Origin: Pagrus major
Taxonomy: Eukaryota; Chordata; Actinopteri; Spariformes; Sparidae
Length of the DNA: 64,000 bases
Direction: 5' to 3'
Assembly: GCF_040436345.1 (NCBI RefSeq)
Contig: NC_133224.1
Location: 8,300,741 to 8,364,740, forward strand
Positions 48,947-64,000 of the stretch are shown here, piece by piece (the stretch's first letter is position 1; every line of letters begins with the position of its first letter). A model generated the notes under the pieces. It was given only the letters and a program-made list of their open reading frames with translations, did no database searches and was not told the DNA's origin. Made by a program: the position numbers and the translations under genes.

Positions 48947-49511
48947 GTAAGTGATTTAGATCAAGCTCACGGGAGTGTATGTGTATGTGATATGAGATAC
49001 TTAAAAACAAACTGCATTAGCTGCTATTTTAGGAGAGGGGGCATTGGTAAACATGGCAGAGTGTCAGTCACTGTAGAAAGGGAGTTCACTTCTCACAATA
49101 TGATCTTATGATTTATGCTGTTTGCTTAGTCGAACCAATGACTACATTAGTGTTATCTTACTGATATTTGACGTTGTGTTTACGTCATCACCACGACACT
49201 ACTCATTTAATTACTACTGTCTTCCTCAAGAAAGAACATTATCGTTGTCACAATCAGATGTAAAGTCATTGATGTGGTTGAGTTGCACAATCTGGAAATA
49301 GTTGCACTTGCTTCTTCCTGTTTTTGGGGTTTTTTTTTTTCTTCATAAGCACTATGTATGTGTGCAGGCAGGTTTTTGGCAGCCATTCCTCTTTTAATTG
49401 CTGGGTAGGGTTTGCATTGCAGATAGATTGGCTGTAACACTGCACGTACCTTTATCATTAATTCAGTCTGAATCTAATCTAAAACCTGAGGAGAAGTTAT
49501 CAGTTTTAGAC

Positions 49512-49817
49512 TTAAAGGGGCACTATGTATTTTTGAAGAAGTTCAAACTCAGAATTTTAATATTTACAATAATGACGAGGTGATAATACGAACTCAGAAA
49601 TAACTGAATAAACAAGCTGTTCTCAGAGGAAAATAAGGTCCCCAGAACACTGTTTGAAGCTATAAAGGTGGCGGGGTCCGCCACATATAAACGTAGTAAA
49701 ACAGTATGAAATTGTGTTGTCCTTTTAATGTCAGTTTATTTATTCAGTCACAAAAACGAAGAGATCTTTCTCTTCTGATTACAATGTCTTCCCCAAGACC
49801 ACAAAGTGCACCTTTAA
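49512..49817. mobile_element. MITE in ptgr1 leader intron
   Basis: Ends TTAAAGGGGCAC and GTGCACCTTTAA are 12-bp inverted repeats with one mismatch, 306 bp apart. The structure matches common teleost MITEs. The body is non-coding. Confidence 0.6.
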
Positions 49818-50036
49818 CATACAATATAATGTAACTTTAAACAATTTGGACCCACAGTATCTCCAAGTCCAGGCACCTACTGTAACGTTGAGTTAAATCA
49901 TCTTTCTTCATTTTCAGAAAGCTCAAAGTCCCCTTCTCTCATCTTCATGATTCAATTAGGCTTTACCGAATCAGCGATAACAACTTTCACTCAAATTCAC
50001 TTATCTCTCTCTCACAGCCGCCCCGAACAAAGAATC

Positions 50037-53265
<3,229 letters not shown>

Positions 53266-53478
53266 TGTGCAAATGCAGGCTCAATGGAGAAGAATCAGTA
53301 TTATTAGTAATTAACACATTATTACAGAATTCGTAAATGAAGGACTGAGCAACACACACTTACAGAGTAACCAGCTATTTTCATACTGGCTCAGTAGATT
53401 GCCTTTTGTAACCACAATGACAACATATTTTGTCTGTTATCACCTGAAAATGTTAATCCTTTTAAAGTTTTGGTTGTT

Positions 53479-53495
53479 AATAAAGACAAAATAAA
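53479..53495 (+). promoter_or_regulatory. ptgr1: ptgr1 poly(A) signals (two AATAAA)
   Basis: AATAAA at 53479-53484 and again at 53490-53495, about 215 bases after the stop codon and followed by T-rich sequence. Confidence 0.7.
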
Positions 53496-54721
53496 ACTTT
53501 ATCCATACATTTAATTTATGCATGTGTTGCATTTGAGACCTGAGAAGAACAGGGGGAAAAAACAAAACAATTGAAGATGTGAGCTCCTTTCAGTTCTAAA
53601 TTGAGCAGAGTCTAGACAACAGAGCAGGCACGGTTGGCCTCCTGCTGCCAAGTGCAGCTTTTTGTTTGATCAGGAAATAGGCTGTATTTTTAGACTCTAA
53701 TTAGACTTTCATAAGGTTGTGGTGGTGATGAGAGCCCCGGCTCCATGGTTACATAGGATGCTGTTAGTCCAGTAGATTAGCACAGGAGTTTTAGTAAAGA
53801 TCTAGGCTCCTATAGAACAAGATATATTCAAAAAATAATGTTGTGAATAATTGTTTCATCTTCACCAGACTAAGAAAATGAACACAAAGTGCGGACCTTT
53901 TCAATATCATGTCATACTCGGGAGTCAAAAAACATTTAATGGAAATGAAACCACCTCTTTTTTTTTTTTTATGCCAAGACTTTACTGTTCACAAGTTCAT
54001 TTACAATAGTACTTACAGACAATTGACAACACAAATCACACAAACTGAATGTGAAAATCTGAAGTGGAAAACAACTATAGTGATGACGTAATGACGTCAA
54101 GACACGTACGGGACGTTGCTTAACTGGAATTGAGCTGCGCCGACTCAGTCGTTTACGGTAAACCAAGAAATTTGTCAAGTCATTGTGACTTACTGAATTA
54201 GTGTTTTAACCCCCTTCCCTGCACTTATTGAAATAAACACAACATTCAGGAGATAGCTGAAAAGTAGCACGATAACAAACGGCCATATAAGATTATGCAA
54301 TTGGTTAATAAAACATTATTAATCAGGTGCGATCAGCTGGTTAGTGTATAGCCTGCTCTGTAGCGTATCGGTTTTAAAAACCTGTAAAGAATAAAGCAGT
54401 AAATAATCCGATTTAAACACTGAACATTAAATTACTATAGTAAAGCATCTGCGTGTTGAGAAGATGGACTTATTGTGACACACCCAGCAGCGTCAAGCCA
54501 TTTTGGTGTAAAGTTTCGAAACAGGAAAATAACACCTCACCGAGGACCTTCAAAATAAACGTCCTCTATAGAAAAGGACGTTTACTTAGAATTACCAGGA
54601 CCTGGATGACTGAGAACCTTCATCAACATGCTCTGTAGAAAAAGCTTTGCAATGTACATGATACAGATTCAAAATAAATCACACATTCATTGCGAAATCT
54701 TTACAGAATCAACATTTAATA
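53496..54721. other. ptgr1-txn spacer, left part
   Basis: No gene recognised. A cluster of CRE-like sites at 54084-54099, a GTTTACGGTAAAC palindrome at 54151-54163 and the hairpin at 54556 mark it as a possible regulatory stretch. Confidence 0.45.
54556..54584. repeat. Perfect hairpin, 10-bp arms
   Basis: TAAACGTCCT (54556-54565) and its exact complement AGGACGTTTA (54575-54584) around a 9-base loop, in the ptgr1-txn spacer. It could be a relic of a mobile element or a folded RNA; nothing decides. Confidence 0.5.
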
Positions 54722-55615
54722 CACCGAACAAAAATATAAACGCAACACTTTTGTTTTTGCTCCCATTTTTTCATGAGCTGAACTCAAAGATCTAAAACTT
54801 TTTTTATATACACAAAAGATCCATTTCTCTCAAATATTGTTCACAAATCTGTCTAAATCTGTGTTAGTGAGCACTTCTCCTTTGCCGAGATAATCCATCC
54901 CACCTCACAGGTGTGGCATATCAAGATGCTGATTAGACAGCATGAATATTGCACAGGTGTGCCTTAGACTGGCCACAATAAAAGGCCACTCTGAAATGTG
55001 CAGCTTTGCTTTATTGGGGGGGTCAGAAAACCAGTCAGTATCTGGTGTGACCACCATTTGCCTCTCATCTCCTTTGCAGAGTTGATCAGGTTGTTGATTG
55101 TTGGGTTAGGGTTAGGCACAGGTGTGCCTGAGGCTGGCCACAGTAAAAGACCACTCTGAAATGTGCAGTTTTGCCTTATTTGAGACGGCTTATGGTAGAG
55201 AAATGAACATTCAATTCACGGGCAACAGCTCTGGTGGACATTCCTGCAGTCAGCACGCCAATTGCACGCTCCCTCAAAACCTGAGACATCTGTGGCATTG
55301 TGCTGTGTGATAAAACTGAACATTTTAGAGTGGCCTTTTATTGTCTCTGGATACGACACGTATACGACACGTATACGACAGCGTGTTCCAGTTCCTGCCA
55401 ATATCCAGCAACTTCGCGCAGCCATTGAAGAGGAGTGGACCGACATCCCACAGGCCACAATCAACAACCTGATCAACTCTATGTGAAGGAGATGTGAACA
55501 ATATTTGAGAGAAATGGATCTTTTGTGTATATAGAAAAAGTTTTAGATCTTTGAGTTCAGCTCATGAAAAATGGGAGCAAAAACAAAAGTGTTGCGTTTA
55601 TATTTTTGTTCAGTG
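54722..55615 (-). mobile_element. Degenerate, rearranged Tc1/mariner transposon
   Basis: Both ends carry matching inverted repeats (GAACAAAAATATAAACGCAA on the left, its complement on the right) flanked by TA, the Tc1/mariner target duplication. The minus strand at 55300-55170 encodes the start of a transposase, MPQMSQVLRERAIG then GMSTRAVAREL and HFSTISRL, i.e. the helix-turn-helix region, and then breaks off. A C-terminal piece, IQQLRAAIEEEWTDIPQATI, is encoded on the opposite strand at 55407-55486. A matching short C-terminal piece lies in the usual direction at about 55080-55100. The catalytic DDE core is missing, so the copy cannot move by itself. Confidence 0.85.
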
Positions 55616-55674
55616 TATATATATCTATCAATATTAAACTTACAATCAAACTTAACCTGAACCGCTGGTTAAAC

Positions 55675-56120
55675 AGTTATACATTGATTGCTGTGTGCTT
55701 AAAGGAATTATGTGAACTGTATGTTTGCAAGTTGCATTCAGTGATTGAATGTAACTAAGTACATTTACTCAAGTACAATACTTAAACGTCCACTCCACTA
55801 CAATTTGGAGGCAAATATTGTTTATTTTTTTACTTCAGTACGTTTATTTGATAACTCTAGTTACTAGTTGCTTTACAGATCACATGCCGAATCAGAGCCA
55901 AAGTAGAACATTATGAAACTGAATTATTTTATCGGCAATCAGATAAAAAAAAAACAAGTGATGTGTTGTGTAATTTGAATTATGATGATCTTTCCAGTTA
56001 GTTACCAGAGTAACCTTACAGATTACATACTGCATCAGAGCCAAACATGTGTATAATTTACTTTGTACTTATACTTTTGATACTTACGTACATTTAACAT
56101 CAGATACTTTAAGTTTTACC
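55675..56120 (+). repeat. Interspersed repeat, copy 2 (upstream of txn)
   Basis: Near-identical blocks to copy 1 in the same orientation and order: ACATTGATTGCTGTGTG, ATGTTTGCAAGTTGCATTCA, CATCAGAGCCAAACATGTGT. It ends about 220 bp before the txn start codon. Confidence 0.55.
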
Positions 56121-56214
56121 GCTCTACATTTAAAAACATTTCAAGCTCACTCGGATAAAGAACTTCACCGAGCAATGATACTCTTATTTTGTAGAGCAAC
56201 GTAACGGAACGTGC

Positions 56215-56336
56215 GCTGCGTCGCTGACGTACGGACGTAGCTTGACGCAGCTGCATTAAAAGCGCGGTGCGAGCTGGAGGAGGACATTCCCCGCACACTC
56301 TCGTTGCTCAACAAGAGGCACAGACACTCGGCAGTC
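56215..56336 (+). promoter_or_regulatory. txn: txn promoter and 5' leader
   Basis: CG-rich sequence just before the ATG. It includes TGACGCAGC at 56243-56251, which fits the antioxidant response element core TGACnnnGC, and CRE-like TGACGTAC near 56225. It also has an AT-rich CATTAAAAG box about 80 bases before the start codon that could act as a TATA element. Mammalian TXN is a known NRF2 target; regulation here is inferred. Confidence 0.5.
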
Positions 56337-59300
56337 ATGCGTGTTCACGTGGTAACAGATCAGGTACGTTTTATCTGCTGTATTTCCTTCGCTCTGGTCC
56401 TCTCACCGTCGTTAGAAGCCGCCATTGTTACACCCGAGGAGAGGATGTTTTATTTTAGCTGGATGTGAGGCTCCCGCCGGCGGTGCAGCCCGGCTCCCTC
56501 CTCTTCTCGTGACTCATTCAACGCGGTTCACTTTTGAGCTGTCGAGCTTTCTGTCAGCTAAAACATCCACCTGGTCGCGATATAACGTTTTTTTTAAAAG
56601 TTAAAAGTAAAGCTAAAGGGTCAGACTTCGCTGTATTGTGCATGAACAGGCTGGAGACATTAGCCTCCGTGTGTGTGGGCACGTTACTCATCGGCGGTAC
56701 CGTTGGTTTGCATCGGAAAAAATGCCTTCTGGACCGAGTGGCTCAGTCGTTTGTGTGTGGAAACAACGCTTCGTGATGTTAACGGGATTTTTATTCATTC
56801 ATTCACTCATTAAATACTTGAAAGTGGTTGTGTTGCTTTGCTAGCAGCCGCCACTTGTGGCTAACGGACCGCAGGCCGTTCACTGCAGGCCAGGTCCGGC
56901 TGACGTGACTGGGTTTATCACGACGGCCTGGTACTGTATTTGTTCATTAAACAGCACGTTATACAGTCTAAACTCTTTTTTATATGAGTAGCTCATGTAG
57001 TAGCAGTACATCGTGGTTTACACCGTTTGACTGGCGATAAAAAACACATCGTTTATAACCATTATAAAAGATACAAAGGTTAATTATGTGGTGTAATAAT
57101 CACAATGTAGCTCTGATAGCATGGTTATGTTTTACGAGACTATTGCCGAGGGTCATTTAGCTTATATGAAGCTATTGTTGTCAGCCAGCTGGTTTTGAAT
57201 GTAGCTGAGTGTTAGCCAGAGGTTTAGCACCTTCTCGAGTCATTTTAATAGCCAAAGATTAGATAAACCTAGAAATGTGTGGTTTATGGGACGATATGAA
57301 ACTTTTGAAGCACAGTAATGCTAAATGTGTCTTTTTTTTATACACGCAGTAAACGAAAGTACAGTACAGAGAATTAAGATGAAGTAGAAGTTTCAGTTCC
57401 TTAAATGAGCTGTAGTTGTGTTTTTTTTTTTTAAAGGTGCGATATGTAAGAATAGCCACTTGTTGAATTTACACCCAAAACCACCGATAGGGGGCGTAGC
57501 TGCTGTTGGCTAGGTAGCTCAGTTTGCTGCGCAGCTAGCGGTCCGGACTGGAAACTCTGGGATCCATGTTTGTGTTTACATCACTAGCATTGGAGCTAGC
57601 TGGCTAGCATGCTAACTTCGGTGGAAAGCAAAGTATAGACTGTCCAAACTGTTGTTTCTTCCAGGTTTGTTGATATTTGGGTGACTTTTTGAACCCAAAT
57701 TCTTGCGTGTTGCGTCCTTTTTAAAGCCCTTTACAGTCTCTTCAAAGTGATAGCTTTCAACTATAATAAAAAGAAATGCTTTGTTTAAGTTTGCAGTGAC
57801 CCATAGGCCAAATACATGACTGCAGATGACCACGAGACAAACGGTACTTCCCAAATATAAAGCTGTTGCTATCTGTTTTTAATTTTCTGTAGGATGACTT
57901 TAACAAGCAGCTGGCATTGGCTGGAGACAAGCTGGTGGTGGTGGACTTCACAGCCACATGGTGTGGCCCCTGTAAAGCGATCGCCCCATTTTATCACGTA
58001 AGTTGGATGACTATTGCACCCAAATCTTGTGTCACCAGAGTTAATTGATTGAGTTAGGTTTGTTTGTTTGTTTCTCCTTCTAAACTTTTCTTTTAAAATC
58101 AGGATCAGACATGTGTCAATACGTTCTTTTCCCACAACAGACATCATGTACATCCTGTGTGGTATGAGTTTCTCAGTTATCGACTCTCTTGCAGACACTG
58201 TCAGACGAGGAGGAGAATGTGATTTTCCTGTCAGTGGATGTGGATGATGTTGAAGTAAGTGTGTTTTCCCTGTTTTTATTTCAGGTTTTTTTCCCCCCAG
58301 GGTTCTTACAAAGTGTTTGGAAAATGAATTCGAATACGATCCTTGAAAAATGCTCGATTTTTCTCTATCATCTACACAATGACTCATGTAAACCAAAAAT
58401 CTTTTAATATTTTAAATTAAATTGTGCGACCATCCTATGTCTTTGTCTCCGGGTGTCAATATTTGTAAGAATTAAATAACCATGATCAAAATATATATTC
58501 AAAGTTAATATAAACAGCTGGTAAAATAAACCAAGTGACAATATACATTGATTACTGTGGGTATAAATTAATTCTGTTAACTTTTTTTTTTTGAAATCGC
58601 ATTTATATTAACAATTTAGATGAGACAATAACGTCTTCAGGAGTATGGAAATTTATGGTTTAGGTGCCTTGAATTGGCAGTTTGCTTTATTCTTAAAGTC
58701 TGAGGCACCGATAGCTTTACTGCAGCTGCTGCTAGTCAAGAGATGTCCAACAGAGGCCTGTACTATGACCTCTGTTGTACCCAAGATATCTGCGTTATCT
58801 GGCTTCACATACCCGAACAAAGGCTTTTTGGCTGACTGGGTGTGTGATTGGCCATTCAGCTAAGCGAATCAGTACATAAGAAGAGAAACGGAAAAAGAGA
58901 GCCCCTTGAGCCTGTCGCTGTAGTACATGGTTGCTGCAGAGTTTTTTTCCACTGACTAATAAGCTTGTGACGAGAGAGCGCTGTTCATTTACTGCAAATT
59001 CAAATCCATCACTTCTTACAGCTGCAGCTTCAAAATAAAAGCATTCAACTCGATTATAAAATCTGTATCTCCAAAAAGGCGCTTTAGCTTTTCTCTTTGC
59101 CTGTGGAGTATTCATAATTTTTCTCCTCGTCCTCTACCAGCACTATTAGCAACCTAATATCAGACATTTGCTTGGAAGCAACGATATCAGCGAGAGTGGT
59201 GTCAAAACGCTGCTCTATCATAACAGCTGTTTGTAAATTGGCAGAGAGGTACTTCCTGTAACATAGATGGACAACATACGAGCTTGTCGGCCACCGGCTA

Positions 59301-60812
59301 TAGTCTTTTGGGTTGCGTTCAAGTGCAGCTGTTTGGCCCTCATTGATGCTAGTTCTTTGATGTCTGTTTGGTGTGTCAGGGCCCTTAGCGTGTCAGTCTG
59401 CCTCTGTTGTAGGATGATATCATTACAAAATAGCACAATGAAATGGCTTTGACGTCGTATGCTGCCAGCTGGACCATGTTAGGTGTGCACTGCTGTATAA
59501 GTTACCATGGCGATCTACCCGATTTTTAAAAAAAGTGAACCACCTTCATGACACTGAAAACCCAGCGTTAGCCCTGAAGTTACTCACCAAACACAAATCC
59601 TGCCTCGTATTACAAGCCTCTGGTGTTGTAGGGGGTTACCATGTGTATAATACTCAAAGCAATGTAGACTATTCATGAAACCTTTTTCACAGCTGACTCA
59701 TGTGACCCAAAGTTTTTCTGTCTCACTGCAACCGTGTAATGCAATGAGAACAAAGCTTGCACCATAAGTGTTTTTAGTATTTAAAATTCAAATTTAATAA
59801 CCTGTGAGCCTTAAACATTAACAGCATTGTTGGAGAGGCAGTGCAGCTTTGTGCAGAATGACTTGCTGACATAGTGGCTTATTGTAACCACATGTGGTAA
59901 CCCTCTGACACACATTGTGATATAAGGGCTGTTGACCAAACTCCAGGTAGTATCTGAATCTTTGATGCCCTCTTCTATTCTCTCTGTCAGTATTCCTGGT
60001 CGCACTAAATAATTTGGCAAAGAACGAGTAACTTATAGAATCAAATTCATATTATGTGTAGGAGTTGTGTTATGTTTTTGACTCAGTTCATGTATATTAA
60101 TGTTCTTCCTTTGCTCTTTTCAGGAAGTGAGTTCCAGTTGTGGAATAAGCTGTATGCCCACATTCCATTTTTACAAGAATAAAGTAAAGGTAAGCATTGC
60201 GAACTGTTGCTTGTTTACACATCCAACAGATACTGAGCAACATGTGCATTCATGAAGGCTTTGTGCAGACTGCAGGGAAATCACACTTCAGATCTTTCAG
60301 ACTGTCCGCTCGTTACTTGCAAGTGATCAGATCTTTCGTCCTGTTCTGCTGGTAGCAGGGTGGATTTTGCTCTGATGCACTTCTTTGCTTGTCAGCCATT
60401 TATAGACAGTTCAGAGCTGTTCTGCTGAAACCTATTAAGGTTGGAAAAGAGCCTGATGCCAGAATCATTCATACTTAAAATTTTCTCTTGGATACAAATG
60501 AAAACTCACAAGTGGACCAAGCCTGGTGTACCACTGCTGCTACTTCACAGGGAAAAACACGTTTGTTACGGAAAACGCCGTAATCTGAAATTTGTTTCAC
60601 ACGAGCAAGATTTGTGTAGATCTGACATGAGTTGCTGAGCCATGGTCCATAGTAACTACAACAATATTGTATCATTGCGTTGTGTGTGGCAGTTGTTTTT
60701 GTTTTTCAAATTGAACGCTCTTTTTAGCTCTCTGTTCTGTCTTTTTCAGGTGGACGAGTTCTCCGGCTCTAACAGGGACACACTGAAGAACAAAGTGGTT
60801 CAACACAGATAA
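56337..60812 (+). CDS. txn: Thioredoxin
   Basis: A small cytosolic and nuclear disulfide reductase, kept reduced by thioredoxin reductase and NADPH. It supplies electrons to peroxiredoxins and ribonucleotide reductase. Five exons join in phase 0: 56337-56363, 57893-57997, 58195-58254, 60124-60189, 60750-60812, giving 106 aa (human 105). The buried Asp27, active site W32-C-G-P-C36-K, the cis-proline loop CMPTF (Pro76) and [12 protein letters not shown] are all present. Of the extra human cysteines, Cys69 and Cys73 are kept (Cys70, Cys74 here), but the Cys62 position is Val63. There is no targeting peptide, so this is not the mitochondrial form. It is convergent with svep1. Confidence 0.96.
58385..58640 (+). 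repeat. Interspersed repeat, copy 3 (txn intron 3)
   Basis: Matches the outer parts of copy 1 (CATGTAAACCAAAA, CTGGTAAAATA, ACAATATACATTGATT, TAACAATTTAGATG) but lacks the middle AAGTA-rich block. Confidence 0.5.
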
Positions 60813-61105
60813 AATAACAGTAGCTACTGTTGCTCTCTGTACATGCTGTACTAAGAAATACCAGTCTAATTTTATTCACAGTAACCATCAGGTCTTCTAT
60901 TCCTCACAGGCAACAATAATTCATTCCTCTCATGTATTGGTGGCATACCCTAGTCCTGTCAGTTCAGTGTGTGTATTGACTTCTGATGTTGCGTCTGTAA
61001 CAACAGATTGTAACCAGATGAAGACTTTTTAATTCTGTTTTAAGAGAAATTGGCTTCTGATTAACTCAACGTTCTTTGTTATTATGTGTCCCACATTGTG
61101 CATTT

Positions 61106-61111
61106 AATAAA
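61106..61111 (+). promoter_or_regulatory. txn: txn poly(A) signal
   Basis: AATAAA 294 bases after the txn stop codon, followed by a GT-rich stretch (TTTGTGCTCGTC) typical of a downstream element. Confidence 0.7.
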
Positions 61112-61331
61112 TGAAGACAAACAGGAACTTTGTGCTCGTCTCATTCGCATCTGACAGAACGTGACTTTGACACAAGACAAAAGCATTTAATGGTATTTTA
61201 TGCTTTAATAAAAATGTGAGAATAGTTTACACATATACATTGGACAATCACATCAATAGTTTTTACACATCGTACAAGTATATAGCAGCATATGTTTAAT
61301 ACTGTTGAGTCTCTATATGAAAAAATACAGC

Positions 61332-61337
61332 TTTATT
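61332..61337 (-). promoter_or_regulatory. svep1: candidate svep1 poly(A) signal
   Basis: AATAAA on the minus strand, 122 bases past the svep1 stop. An ATTAAA variant at 61203-61208 could serve instead and would put the two convergent transcript ends about 100 bases apart. Confidence 0.45.
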
Positions 61338-61458
61338 TTACAAAATGGTTCTTGCTTTGCCTTTTGCGGAGAGATGAGAATGAATGGTTTACAGGTGTCA
61401 GTTTAACTATACAAGAATTCCCTTCATAAGACGATTCACATGGAGCTGAGTGTAACCT

Positions 61459-63762
<2,304 letters not shown>

Positions 63763-64000
63763 TTAAAAAGTGATCCATCTTAAGTTTCAAGAAGGCTCCA
63801 TTAGCTGTGTAAAGAGCAATGTCACTTCAATAGTTGTGTCTTAAAGCAGCAGCCTGTAGTTTTGACTAGCCATGATCTGGTGTGAGGCACAGCTACAGTA
63901 TGCATCGAGCTAAATGCTACCAGCAGGAGCCCTTAGCCCTGGGCCCCCTTTTCACACACAGAGTGTTTGAAGCTAAGTTGAACATTCTTGAACGTTGTCA

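Noticed and set aside
55122-55486. Small frames in the Tc1 region as host genes
   Set aside because: They are pieces of a broken transposase on opposite strands inside an element bounded by inverted repeats and TA.
57434-57610. Possible MITE in txn intron 1 starting TAAAGGTGCGATATGTAAG
   Set aside because: The left end looks like a teleost MITE, but I could not find a matching right terminus, so it is not listed as a feature.

Overview
The window looks like genomic DNA of a teleost fish, probably a perch-like one, though no species can be assigned. The evidence is large introns with GT-AG splice sites, coding exons whose closest remembered relatives are vertebrate proteins, dense (CA)n and (GA)n microsatellites, and many short inverted-repeat elements of teleost type. 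No prokaryotic, viral or CRISPR features are visible. Gene order is poln (-), haus3 (-), ptgr1 (+), txn (+), svep1 (-). As I recall, HAUS3 and POLN are neighbours on human 4p16, and PTGR1, TXN and SVEP1 lie together on human 9q31, so the window joins two blocks that are separate in human.

Left two thirds (1-42728, minus strand): poln, DNA polymerase nu. I could chain 21 coding exons from the start codon at 42728 to an exon ending at 2853, with matching reading phase at every junction. They encode about 1336 residues. The rest of the polymerase fingers and palm, with motif C, should lie left of base 1. The first six exons encode about 900 residues of poorly conserved, Ser/Thr/Glu-rich sequence, far longer than the N-terminal part of the human enzyme. 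Introns reach 11.6 kb and hold microsatellites and MITE-like repeats.

43293-47055: haus3, a subunit of the augmin complex, complete in five coding exons (649 aa). It lies directly upstream of poln on the same strand. Its poly(A) signal is only about 240 bp before the poln start codon. haus3 and ptgr1 are divergent and appear to share a CpG-rich promoter at about 48540-48900.

50037-53265: ptgr1, prostaglandin reductase 1 (329 aa, eight coding exons), complete. 54722-55615 is a rearranged Tc1/mariner element. 56337-60812: txn, cytosolic thioredoxin (106 aa, five exons), complete. 61459-63626: the last three coding exons of svep1, an extracellular matrix protein with C-terminal EGF-like repeats. 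It converges tail-to-tail with txn and continues beyond the right edge.

Functionally, ptgr1 and txn are both thiol/oxidative-stress genes, and an antioxidant-response-like site lies in the txn promoter. poln belongs to DNA damage tolerance and haus3 to spindle assembly. I found no genuinely new system. The most interesting points are the very long poln N-terminus, a changed residue in the polymerase O-helix, microsatellites abutting poln splice donors, and the chimeric Tc1 element.
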